Positions 51,441-59,660 of a stretch of DNA of 64,000 bases are shown here, in pieces. Position 1 is the stretch's first letter. Every line of letters begins with the position of its first letter. The stretch is from JARRON01 sp037383845 (GTDB taxonomy: Bacteria; Pseudomonadota; Gammaproteobacteria; Steroidobacterales; XN24), in NCBI GenBank assembly GCA_037383845.1, contig JARRON010000007.1:21096-85095 (forward strand), read 5' to 3'. The position numbers and the translations under genes were made by a program. The notes under the pieces were generated by a model. It made no database searches. It was given only the letters and a program-made list of their open reading frames with translations, and had not been told where the DNA came from.

Positions 51441-53533
51441 GCCTGTACACGGAACTGAAGCGCCGCAACGTGTTCCGCGTGGCCGCGGCCTACATCGTCG
51501 TGGGCTGGCTGCTGCTGCAGGTGGCCGACATCATCTTCGGGTTCATCCATGCTCCGGACTGGGCCGGCAAGGCTGTGGTAGCCATGCTGGTGCTCGGGTT
51601 CGTGCCGGCGCTGGCCATAGCCTGGGTGTTCGAGGTGACCCCGGAAGGCGTGCGCCGGGACTCGGGAGCCGTCGGCGAGGACGGGCACCACCGGGCCCGG
51701 CGGCTGGATATCATCACCATCGTGGCCGTGCTGATCGTCGCCGGGATTACCTTCTGGGAGCAGATGCAGCCGGCTCAGGAGGCGCAGACGGCGGCGCCGG
51801 AACCGGCTCCCCGTGTGCCTGACGAGCCTTCGGCGGTTACGGAAGACGCAGAGCCGTCCAGGCCCGCGCAGCCGATCGCCGACAACTCCATTGCCGTGCT
51901 GCCTTTCGCCAACCGAAGCGATGCACCTGAGTCGGCCTTTTTCGTCGACGGCGTCCACGACGACCTGCTGACCCAGCTTGCGCGGATCGGCAGCCTCAAG
52001 GTGATCTCCCGGACGTCGGTTCTTGAGTACCGGGACACGACGAAGAATATGCGGGAGATTGGCCAGGAACTCGGAGTGGCTACGGTGCTGGAGGGCGCGG
52101 TGCAGCGCGCTGGAAACCGGGTACGCATCACCGCGCAGCTCATCGATACGCAGACCGACGAGCATCTCTGGGCGGATTCGTTTGACCGTCAACTGAGTGC
52201 GGAGAACGTCTTCGACATCCAGACCGACATTGCCAGGGCGATTGCCGGGGCGCTGGTGACCACGCTGAGCCCGGAACAGATTGCGTCCATCGGAGAGGCT
52301 CAGCCCACGGACGTACAGGAAGCCTATGACCTCTACCTGCAGGCGAGAGCGACGGGTTCCGTGGCGACCGGAGAAGAAATCCGCGAGACCATTCGGCTTT
52401 ACGAACAGGCGCTGTCCCTGGATACCGAATTTGCTCTCGCAATGGGCGAGATCGGTCATCAGTACACGAATCTGTACTGGTACGTCACCCAGGATCCGGC
52501 CCACCGCGCGAAGGGGGGAGAGTACATAGCACGTTCCCTCGCGCTGGCGCCCGAAGAGCCCCGCCTGCACTGGATCCGGGCGGATCACCTGTACCACGGT
52601 TACCTGGATTACGATGGGGCGCTGGCGGAGCTCGCAATCGCCGAGCAGGGCATGCCCAACGGCGCGGACATCTACGAGCTCAAGGGCTACATCCTGCGCC
52701 GCAGGGGAGATTTTGCAGGTGCGGAGGCAGCCCTGGAGCAGGCGATCCGGCTGGATCCGCGCAACTCGGACACCATTGCCGACCATGCCTTTACGTTCGG
52801 CTTCCAGGGTGACATCGACACCGCCCGCATCTGGTCTTCCCGCCTGCAGACAATTCCGAACGTCGACCTGATCCAGCAGGCCTACCAGCCCGAGCTCGAG
52901 CTGGTGGTTGCCGGCAACACCCGGCCCGCCCGGGAGTTCGTGGAGTCCCTGCCCGACGGCCTGCCGAGCGAGATCGCCTGGCTCAAGATCGACGTGCCTT
53001 TCCTCGAGCGACGGTTCGACGACGCGCTGGTCGTCGTCGAGCAGCTGCCAGACGATCCGGTGACGGGCCAGTGGCTTCTGTGGCCGAAAAGCCTGGTCCG
53101 GGCCCGGATCGCTCTGGCCCGGGGAGACGTGGAGCTTGCCCGGGCACAGGCCCTCCAGGCCCTGGAAGACCTCGGATCCGAACTGGACCGGCTGCCGGAC
53201 AATCCCCGCCCGGTGGCCGCGAGGGCGCTGGCCCTGGCGATCCTGGGGCGCGAAGGAGACGCGCGGGCGGAGGCGCTTCGGGCCACCGAGCTCTACCCGG
53301 TCACCCAGGACGTGCCCATGGGCCCTGCCTACCTTGCAGACCGGCTGAAAGTGCTTGCGATCGTCGCCGACACGGAAGAACTGGCGAGGGAGATGACGGA
53401 GTACCTGGCGCTGCCTGCGAAGATCCACCACATCGACTATCTGCTTCTTGACCCGGTCTTCGACCGGCATCGCGATCATCCGGGGATCCAGGCCCTGGAG
53501 AAGCAGTACTCCCTCAAGGGTGGGGGCGCATGA
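51437..53533 (+). CDS. Array copy 2: membrane TolB/FlgO-like domain and TPR protein
   Basis: 698 residues from a GTG that overlaps the copy 1 stop (GTGA), with GGAG about 9 nt upstream. Starts YTELKRRNVFRVAAAYIVVG; helix 2 VAMLVLGFVPALAIAWVFEV; helix 3 DIITIVAVLIVAGITFW. The TolB-like domain runs from about 150 (SIAVLPFANRSDAPESAFFV, DGVHDDLLTQLARIGSLKVI, VLEGAVQRAGNRVRITAQLI). Its DGVHDDLLTQLA version is shared with copies 3-6. The TPR half differs from theirs (QLPDDPVTGQWLLWPKSLVR), so it is an older relative than copies 3-6. Confidence 0.88.
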   Translation: MSLYTELKRRNVFRVAAAYIVVGWLLLQVADIIFGFIHAPDWAGKAVVAMLVLGFVPALAIAWVFEVTPEGVRRDSGAVGEDGHHRARRLDIITIVAVLIVAGITFWEQMQPAQEAQTAAPEPAPRVPDEPSAVTEDAEPSRPAQPIADNSIAVLPFANRSDAPESAFFVDGVHDDLLTQLARIGSLKVISRTSVLEYRDTTKNMREIGQELGVATVLEGAVQRAGNRVRITAQLIDTQTDEHLWADSFDRQLSAENVFDIQTDIARAIAGALVTTLSPEQIASIGEAQPTDVQEAYDLYLQARATGSVATGEEIRETIRLYEQALSLDTEFALAMGEIGHQYTNLYWYVTQDPAHRAKGGEYIARSLALAPEEPRLHWIRADHLYHGYLDYDGALAELAIAEQGMPNGADIYELKGYILRRRGDFAGAEAALEQAIRLDPRNSDTIADHAFTFGFQGDIDTARIWSSRLQTIPNVDLIQQAYQPELELVVAGNTRPAREFVESLPDGLPSEIAWLKIDVPFLERRFDDALVVVEQLPDDPVTGQWLLWPKSLVRARIALARGDVELARAQALQALEDLGSELDRLPDNPRPVAARALALAILGREGDARAEALRATELYPVTQDVPMGPAYLADRLKVLAIVADTEELAREMTEYLALPAKIHHIDYLLLDPVFDRHRDHPGIQALEKQYSLKGGGA

Positions 53534-55614
53534 GCCTGCTGGGGGAGCTCAAGCGTCGCAACGTGTTTCGCGTCGCCGCGGCCTATGCGGTGCTGTCCTG
53601 GCTGGTCCTTCAGGTGGCGGACGTGCTGTTCGAGGCCCTCGAGCTGCCCACGACGTACAGCAAGCTGATCGTGGTTCTGCTGGTGCTGGGGTTCATCCCC
53701 GCGCTGGTGTTTTCCTGGGTCTATGAGCTGACTCCCGAGGGCCTCAAGCGGGAATCCCGGGTCAGCGAAGAGGAATCCATTACCGCCCATACGGCGACCA
53801 AGCTAAACGCGGCCATCGTGGTGCTGCTGGCGCTGGCCGTGGGCATATTCGCAGTGGACAGGTTTCTGCTGCACCGGGCGGACCGAAGCGACGTGACAGC
53901 GGCAGACTCAGTCGTCCCGGCGGCTCCCGAGCCGCAGACGGCGCCGGCCGCCGCGCCTGCGGGCAAGGCTGGAGCCCCCGCGGGAGACACCGTGCTGCCG
54001 GTTCAGGAAGCGTCGGTGGCCGTCCTGCCGTTCACAACCCGCAGCCGCAACGAGGACGACCAGTTCTTCTCCGACGGGGTGCATGACGATCTTCTCACCC
54101 AGCTGGCGAAGATCGGCAGCCTGAGGGTCATTTCCCGGACCTCCGTCATGGACTATCGAGATACGAAGAAGCGGGTTCCGGAGATCGCCAGCGAGCTGGG
54201 GGTGGCCACGATCGTCGAGGGCGCCGTCCAGCGCTCCGGGCAGATGGTCCGTATCACCGCCCAGCTCATCGACGCTGAGACGGACGAGCACCTTTGGGCG
54301 GAGTCCTACGACCGTGAGCTGACGGCGGACAACCTGTTCGCCATCCAGACGGAGATCGCCACGAGCATCGCGGGTGCGCTACAGGCGAGCCTGACGCCGG
54401 AGGCGGAGGCGGCGCTGCGGCGGCGGCTCACCGACGACCTGGAGGCTCTCGAGGCTTATCAGCGCGCCCGGTGGCTCCTCGACTCCTTCTCGGTGGAGGG
54501 CTTCCGCACGGCGGAGCAGGAACTGGACTTCGCGCTCGAGCGGGATCCGGGGTTCGCCGCGGCCTGGGCCATGGCGGCCCGGGTCCAGCTTGCCCATTTC
54601 TGGTTCGGCAGCCCTTCCGACCAGCGCCGCGTCGCGGCACTGGAGGCTATCGAGCGGGGCCGGTCTATCGACCCGGATCTCCCGGAACTGGACATCGCAG
54701 AGGGGTACTATCACTACTGGGGCTTTCGTGACTACGACAAGGCCCTGGAAGTTCTTCGGCCGGCTCTCGCCGCCTACCCCAACGACGCCGAACTCCAGAT
54801 CCTGGTCTCGTTCATCCACCGTCGATCCGGCCACTTCGAGAAGTCGCTGGAGTTTGCCCGCCGCGCGTTCCAGTTGAATCCGCGGAGTCCGGCCGTGCAC
54901 CAGACGCTGGGGGAAACCTACGCCCGGCTGGGCGACTACGTGCGCGCCGAGGAGATCGTCGACCGGATGGACGAGATCATGCCTGCGGATACGCTCAGGC
55001 ACACCGTACGCGCGCTGATCGTCACGAGTCGGGGCGGCGAGCCGGCGGAGGCCGCCCGGCTTTATCTGCAGGCGCCGGACATCTCCTTCGCGCAGACTTT
55101 CGCCTGGCGTCTGTATCTGGACGCCGGGGACTACGCAGCCGCGTTGCGCATCGCCGATCGCATTGCGCGGACCCCCAGGCAGTGGGGCGCCACGCCGGCA
55201 TTTGCCAGGGGTATGACGCTGCACATGATGGGGGACGAGGAAGCCCCATCGGCGCTCGAAGACGCACTCCAGGAGCTTGCCGAGGTCGGAGAGCTGATGA
55301 TGGATGCGGCGTACCTGCTGCCCAGCCGGTGCCAGGTCCACGCGGCTCTCGGGCAGCCAGAGCAGGTCATCGAGCTTTGCAGCAACGCGCTGACCGGGAT
55401 TCCTTACGATGCTTTTGATCTGCCTTTCCACCAGGTGGCCGTCGCAGAAGCGTATGCCCTGGCCGGGCTGCCCGACGAGGCCTTTGCAATGCTCGAAAAG
55501 GCCGTCGCAAGCCCGGTCGGCCCGAAGCCCGGCGATCTAGGGAATAACCGTATGCTTGCGTCCCTGCAAGACGATCCGCGCTGGGAGCCGCTGGTTGCAG
55601 AGGCCAGCCCATGA
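53530..55614 (+). CDS. Array copy 3: membrane TolB/FlgO-like domain and TPR protein
   Basis: 694 residues, ATG overlapping the previous stop by ATGA, preceded by a G-rich site (GGGTGGGGG). Starts LGELKRRNVFRVAAAYAVLS; helix 2 LIVVLLVLGFIPALVFSWVY; loop ELTPEGLKRESRVSEEESIT; helix 3 AIVVLLALAVGIFAVDRFLL. TolB-like domain at about 160-285, then TPRs including LPELDIAEGYYHYWGFRDYD, SGHFEKSLEFARRAFQLNPR and a C-terminal QDDPRWEPLVAEASP. It is a good full-length reference for the two damaged copies: it has both first helices and the complete loop. Confidence 0.88.
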   Translation: MSLLGELKRRNVFRVAAAYAVLSWLVLQVADVLFEALELPTTYSKLIVVLLVLGFIPALVFSWVYELTPEGLKRESRVSEEESITAHTATKLNAAIVVLLALAVGIFAVDRFLLHRADRSDVTAADSVVPAAPEPQTAPAAAPAGKAGAPAGDTVLPVQEASVAVLPFTTRSRNEDDQFFSDGVHDDLLTQLAKIGSLRVISRTSVMDYRDTKKRVPEIASELGVATIVEGAVQRSGQMVRITAQLIDAETDEHLWAESYDRELTADNLFAIQTEIATSIAGALQASLTPEAEAALRRRLTDDLEALEAYQRARWLLDSFSVEGFRTAEQELDFALERDPGFAAAWAMAARVQLAHFWFGSPSDQRRVAALEAIERGRSIDPDLPELDIAEGYYHYWGFRDYDKALEVLRPALAAYPNDAELQILVSFIHRRSGHFEKSLEFARRAFQLNPRSPAVHQTLGETYARLGDYVRAEEIVDRMDEIMPADTLRHTVRALIVTSRGGEPAEAARLYLQAPDISFAQTFAWRLYLDAGDYAAALRIADRIARTPRQWGATPAFARGMTLHMMGDEEAPSALEDALQELAEVGELMMDAAYLLPSRCQVHAALGQPEQVIELCSNALTGIPYDAFDLPFHQVAVAEAYALAGLPDEAFAMLEKAVASPVGPKPGDLGNNRMLASLQDDPRWEPLVAEASP

Positions 55615-55650
55615 GTTTCTTTGGGGACGCTGATTGGCGTCGGGCTGGTG
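55611..55650 (+). other. Deletion/frameshift junction at the start of array copy 4
   Basis: The expected ATG at 55611 still overlaps the copy 3 stop, but after ATG AGT TTC TTT GGGG the sequence jumps to codons that match the second helix of other copies (TLIGVGLVPVLVFSWVYE). About 43 codons, including ELKRRN and helix 1, are missing. The frame is shifted by +1 within the G4 run, so the ATG frame ends as a 71-codon nonsense peptide. Confidence 0.8.
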
Positions 55651-57570
55651 CCGGTGCTCGTGTTCTCCTGGGTCTACGAGCTGACGCCAGAGGGTCTGAA
55701 GCGCGAAGCCGAGGTCAGCGCCGAGGAATCGATCACCGTCCACACGGCAACCAAGCTCAATGCCGCTACCGTGATGCTCCTCGCGGTGGCCGTTGGCATT
55801 TTCGCTATCGACCGTCTCGTGCTTGAGCGGTCCGATCCGGGTGCTGCACAGGTCGCCAGGCCGGCCGTCGTGGAGCCCGAGCCGTCGACAACGGTCCCCG
55901 CCGTCCCTGCAGTCGGAACCCCGGAGGAATCCGCCGCGTGGGCTGTCGGCGCGCGGGAGGCCTCGGTGGCTGTCCTGCCCTTCACGACCCGAAGCATGGA
56001 CGAGGCCGACCGCTTCTTCTCCGACGGGGTGCATGACGATCTCCTGACCCAGCTAGCCAAGATCGGCAGCCTCAGGGTGATCTCACGCACCTCGGTCATG
56101 GACTATCGGGAAACGACCAAGCGGATCCCGGACATCGCGTCCGAGCTGGGCGTGGCCGCCGTTGTCGAGGGCGCAGTCCAGCGCTCCGGCGATATGGTCC
56201 GGATCACGGCCCAGCTGATCGATGCGGAAACGGACGAGCATCTCTGGGCCGAGTCCTACGATCGGGAACTCACGGCCCGAAACCTGTTCGCGATCCAGAC
56301 GGAGATCGCCACCAGTATCGCTGGGGCCCTGCAGGCCACCCTTAGTCCGGCGGAGGAGGTGGCCCTGCAGCGGCTGCTGACCGACGATCTCAAGGCGCTC
56401 GAGGCCTACCAGCGGGCGAGGTGGCTGCTCGATGGTTTCTCGGTGGAGGCCTACCGGAGCGCGAAACAGGAGCTGGAGTACGCCCTGGAACGCGACGCCG
56501 GGTTCGCGGCGGCGTGGGCCATGGTCGCCCGGGCGGAGCTCGCCTATTTCTGGTTCGGCGATTCGTCGGACGCGCGCCGGCATAAGGCCTGGGAAGCGAT
56601 CGAGCGGGGTCGCGCCATCGATCCAGACCTGCCCGAGCTCGACATGGCGGAGGGTTACTACCATTACTGGGGTTTTCTCGACTATGAGAAAGCCCTCGCC
56701 GTTTTGGAACCGGCGCTTCGTGCCTATCCCAACGATGCCGACCTCCACAAGGTCATCGCGTGGGTGAACCGGCGCTATGGGCGATTCGACAAAGCGCTCG
56801 AGCACATGGACCGGGCCCTCGCGCTGGATCCGCGTAGCGGGACCGTCCTGGCCGGCAAGGCCGAGACCCTGATTCGGATGGGCGATGCACGCGGGGCAGA
56901 AGCGCTCCTGGTCCTTATGAAGGAGAGAGTCCCGAACGACATTCGCCGGCATACGGTCGCCGGTACGCTGGCGTTCAGCCGCGACCGGGACCCGGCCCAG
57001 GCAGCACGCCTCTGGGACCGGGCGTCGGATACGCTGACTTATGCCCGTCCGGTGGCCTGGCGGTTTTACCTTCTTGCGGGCGACTACGACTCGGCCCTGC
57101 GGACTGCCGAAGAATTCAGCCCTGCCAATGCGGCCACCGGCATTACGCCCGCATTCGCGCGGGGCATGACCCTTCTTGCGAGAGGCGAGCGGCCCGCGGC
57201 CGAGGCCGCGCTTCAGGAGGCGCTGGTGGAACTCGAAGCCCTGGGCCGCTCGGCGGCTCAGGAAGCCTTTGTGCTGCCAAACCTGTGTGCTGCTTACGGC
57301 GGTCTCGGGCTCGCGGACAAGGCCCGGGAAACCTGCTCGCAGGCGCTGGCCGAGATGCCGTTCGACGCCTTCGATCAGCCATTCAATCGGCTCGAGGTCG
57401 CCACGGGCTATGCGCTGGCAGGCCTGGACGACCTGGCATTCGACATGCTGGCGGGTGCGGTCACAGGGCCTGTCGGGCTCGGGCGATACATGCTCGAGGT
57501 CCAACCCGGCCTCAAAGCGCTACACGACGACCCGCGCTGGGATGAGCTGATCGCGGAGGCGAGGCCGTGA
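55621..57570 (+). CDS. Array copy 4: TolB/FlgO-like and TPR protein, N-terminally truncated
   Basis: 649 codons in the homologous frame from a TTG at 55621 with no clear ribosome site. It begins inside helix 2 (LIGVGLVPVLVFSWVYELTP) and is otherwise complete: helix 3 ATVMLLAVAVGIFAIDRLVL, TolB-like domain (ASVAVLPFTTRSMDEADRFF, VEGAVQRSGDMVRITAQLID), TPRs and the normal ending DDPRWDELIAEARP. The normal ATG at 55611 is out of frame by one base. Translation would need reinitiation, frameshifting in the G4 run, or the gene is silent. The long intact body with no stop suggests the change is recent or tolerated. Confidence 0.7.
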   Translation: MGTLIGVGLVPVLVFSWVYELTPEGLKREAEVSAEESITVHTATKLNAATVMLLAVAVGIFAIDRLVLERSDPGAAQVARPAVVEPEPSTTVPAVPAVGTPEESAAWAVGAREASVAVLPFTTRSMDEADRFFSDGVHDDLLTQLAKIGSLRVISRTSVMDYRETTKRIPDIASELGVAAVVEGAVQRSGDMVRITAQLIDAETDEHLWAESYDRELTARNLFAIQTEIATSIAGALQATLSPAEEVALQRLLTDDLKALEAYQRARWLLDGFSVEAYRSAKQELEYALERDAGFAAAWAMVARAELAYFWFGDSSDARRHKAWEAIERGRAIDPDLPELDMAEGYYHYWGFLDYEKALAVLEPALRAYPNDADLHKVIAWVNRRYGRFDKALEHMDRALALDPRSGTVLAGKAETLIRMGDARGAEALLVLMKERVPNDIRRHTVAGTLAFSRDRDPAQAARLWDRASDTLTYARPVAWRFYLLAGDYDSALRTAEEFSPANAATGITPAFARGMTLLARGERPAAEAALQEALVELEALGRSAAQEAFVLPNLCAAYGGLGLADKARETCSQALAEMPFDAFDQPFNRLEVATGYALAGLDDLAFDMLAGAVTGPVGLGRYMLEVQPGLKALHDDPRWDELIAEARP

Positions 57571-59660
57571 GTTTCCTGGGCGAGCTCAAGCGCCGTAACG
57601 TCATCCGGGTGGGCCTGGCCTACATCGTCAGCGGCTGGCTGCTGGCCCAGGTCGCCGAGTTCGCGACCGACGCTTTCGAGGCGCCCCCCTGGGTACTGAA
57701 GCTCATCACCACGTTCATCGTCGCGGGACTTTTCCCGGTGCTGATGTTTTCCTGGGCCTACGAAATCACCCCGGAGGGAATCAAGCGGGAGTCCGAAGTC
57801 GACCACAGCCGGAGCATCACCGATCAGACGGGTCGCAAGCTCAACATCATCGTGATCGTGCTGGTCGTGGTGGCCCTGGCGGTCTTCGTCGGCGAGCGCG
57901 CGCTGTATTACTCGATCGAGCATCAGCCTCCCCCCGTCTCCCAGGCCGAAGTTTCGTCCGTGGAGGAAGCCGCGGCTCCGGCCCAGGATCGTTCAACCGG
58001 TTCAGCAGCCAGCGGTGTCGCTGCGACCGCCGTTCGCGAGGCCTCTGTCGCGGTCCTCCCGTTCACCACCCGCAGCCTGGAGGAGGCGGACCGGTTCTTC
58101 TCCGACGGCGTCCACGATGATCTGCTGACCCAGCTCGCCAAGATCGGCGAACTCAAGGTTATCTCCCGGACGTCCGTGATGGATTACCGGGACACAACCA
58201 AACGCATCCCGGACATCGCATCCGAGCTGGGCGTGGCAACTGTCGTCGAAGGCGCCGTTCAGCGATCCGGGAACATGGTGCGCATCACCGCCCAGCTGAT
58301 CGACGCCGAGACGGACGAACATCTCTGGGCGGAGTCCTACGACCGGGAACTGACGGCGGAGAACCTGTTCGCCATCCAGACCGAGATTGCGACCAGCATC
58401 GCCGGGGCCCTGCAGGCGACCCTGAGCCCCGCGGAGGAGGCTGCGCTGGGACGGCAGCTCACCAGCGACCGTGCGGCCATGGAGGCCTACCAGCGGGCCG
58501 GGTGGCTGGTCGAGTCCCGGTTACCGGACGACCTGGATAGGGCGGAAAAGGAGCTCGTCTACGCCCTCGACCGGGACCCCGGCTTCGCGGCGGCGTGGGC
58601 CCGCCTGGCCTACGTGCACATGAGCTTCTACTGGTGGCATGACCAGACGACGGAGCGCCGCGCGAGCGCCTGGTCGGCACTCCAGGCAGGACGCGCTCTG
58701 GATCCGGACCTTCCCGAGCTTGATGTGGCCGAAGGCTATTACCATTACTGGGGGTTCCTGGACTACGAGAAAGCCCTCTCCGTCCTGCAACCCGCGCTCG
58801 AGGCCTACCCGAACGACGCGGCGCTGCACGCGGTGGTCGGGTTCGTCCACCGCCGCGCCGGAGACTTCGACCAGGCTCTCGCGCATCTCGAGCAGGCGGT
58901 CGAGCTGGATCCCAGGAACATGGACAGGGCGTCGGAGGTCGCGGGCACTTACATAGACCTTGGTGACTATGAACGTGCCGAGCGTTACATCGCCCGTGTG
59001 CGGGCCCTGGATCGGGACGGAATGCGAACGGCGATGCTGATGGCTGACCTGGCTCGAGATCGTGACGGTAACTTGCAGGAGTCGGCACGCCTGCTCGCCC
59101 CCTTCATTACCAGCTCCCCCTACGTGGGCATCCAGCAATCTTTCATTCTGGCCAACGCGGGTGATTACGAGGGCGCGCTGGCGGCCGTCGAGAAGACCAG
59201 GGACCGGGAAGTGGTGTACGGCCCGATGGGATGGACGCCCGACGTTGGGCGCGGACTCGTGCTCTGGATGTCCGGGGACCGGGAGAAGGCGCGTCCCTAC
59301 ATCGAGAAGGGTCTGCGACAGCTCCAGGCGATGGCCGAAGCCTCCTCCACGCCGGGCGCGACGCTTGTGAGTCAGTGCCAGATGCAGGCTGTTCTCGGTG
59401 ACCCGGAAGCCGTCCGGGATACGTGCTCGCGCGCGCTGACCGAACCGCCACCGGACGCGTTCGGAGCGGCCGTTTTCCGGCGCGAGGCAGCCATGGGATA
59501 TGCCATGGCCGGTATGGCAGATGAGGCCTTCGACATTCTGTTCGATCTGCAGGACGGTCCCATCGAGCCCAGCCGGAACGAGCTGTTGTTTGCAGCGAGA
59601 ATCAGGTCCCTGCACGACGACCCGCGCTGGGGGAAGCTGATTGCGGAGGCACGCCCATGA
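57567..59660 (+). CDS. Array copy 5: membrane TolB/FlgO-like domain and TPR protein
   Basis: 697 residues from a GTG overlapping the previous stop. The site GGAGG lies in the last codons of copy 4 (GCGGAGGCGAGGCC, coding AEARP). Starts LGELKRRNVIRVGLAYIVSG; helix 2 LITTFIVAGLFPVLMFSWAY; loop EITPEGIKRESEVDHSRSIT; helix 3 IVIVLVVVALAVFVGERALY. The TolB-like domain is almost that of copies 3, 4 and 6. TPRs include AEGYYHYWGFLDYEKALSVL and RAGDFDQALAHLEQAVELDP. The NVIRVGLAY start matches copies 6 and 8 more than copies 1-3. Confidence 0.88.
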   Translation: MSFLGELKRRNVIRVGLAYIVSGWLLAQVAEFATDAFEAPPWVLKLITTFIVAGLFPVLMFSWAYEITPEGIKRESEVDHSRSITDQTGRKLNIIVIVLVVVALAVFVGERALYYSIEHQPPPVSQAEVSSVEEAAAPAQDRSTGSAASGVAATAVREASVAVLPFTTRSLEEADRFFSDGVHDDLLTQLAKIGELKVISRTSVMDYRDTTKRIPDIASELGVATVVEGAVQRSGNMVRITAQLIDAETDEHLWAESYDRELTAENLFAIQTEIATSIAGALQATLSPAEEAALGRQLTSDRAAMEAYQRAGWLVESRLPDDLDRAEKELVYALDRDPGFAAAWARLAYVHMSFYWWHDQTTERRASAWSALQAGRALDPDLPELDVAEGYYHYWGFLDYEKALSVLQPALEAYPNDAALHAVVGFVHRRAGDFDQALAHLEQAVELDPRNMDRASEVAGTYIDLGDYERAERYIARVRALDRDGMRTAMLMADLARDRDGNLQESARLLAPFITSSPYVGIQQSFILANAGDYEGALAAVEKTRDREVVYGPMGWTPDVGRGLVLWMSGDREKARPYIEKGLRQLQAMAEASSTPGATLVSQCQMQAVLGDPEAVRDTCSRALTEPPPDAFGAAVFRREAAMGYAMAGMADEAFDILFDLQDGPIEPSRNELLFAARIRSLHDDPRWGKLIAEARP

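Noticed and set aside
55611..55826. 71-codon frame from the ATG of array copy 4 as a real small protein
   Set aside because: Its sequence is the wrong frame of the homologous region; the ATG is inherited from the array layout.
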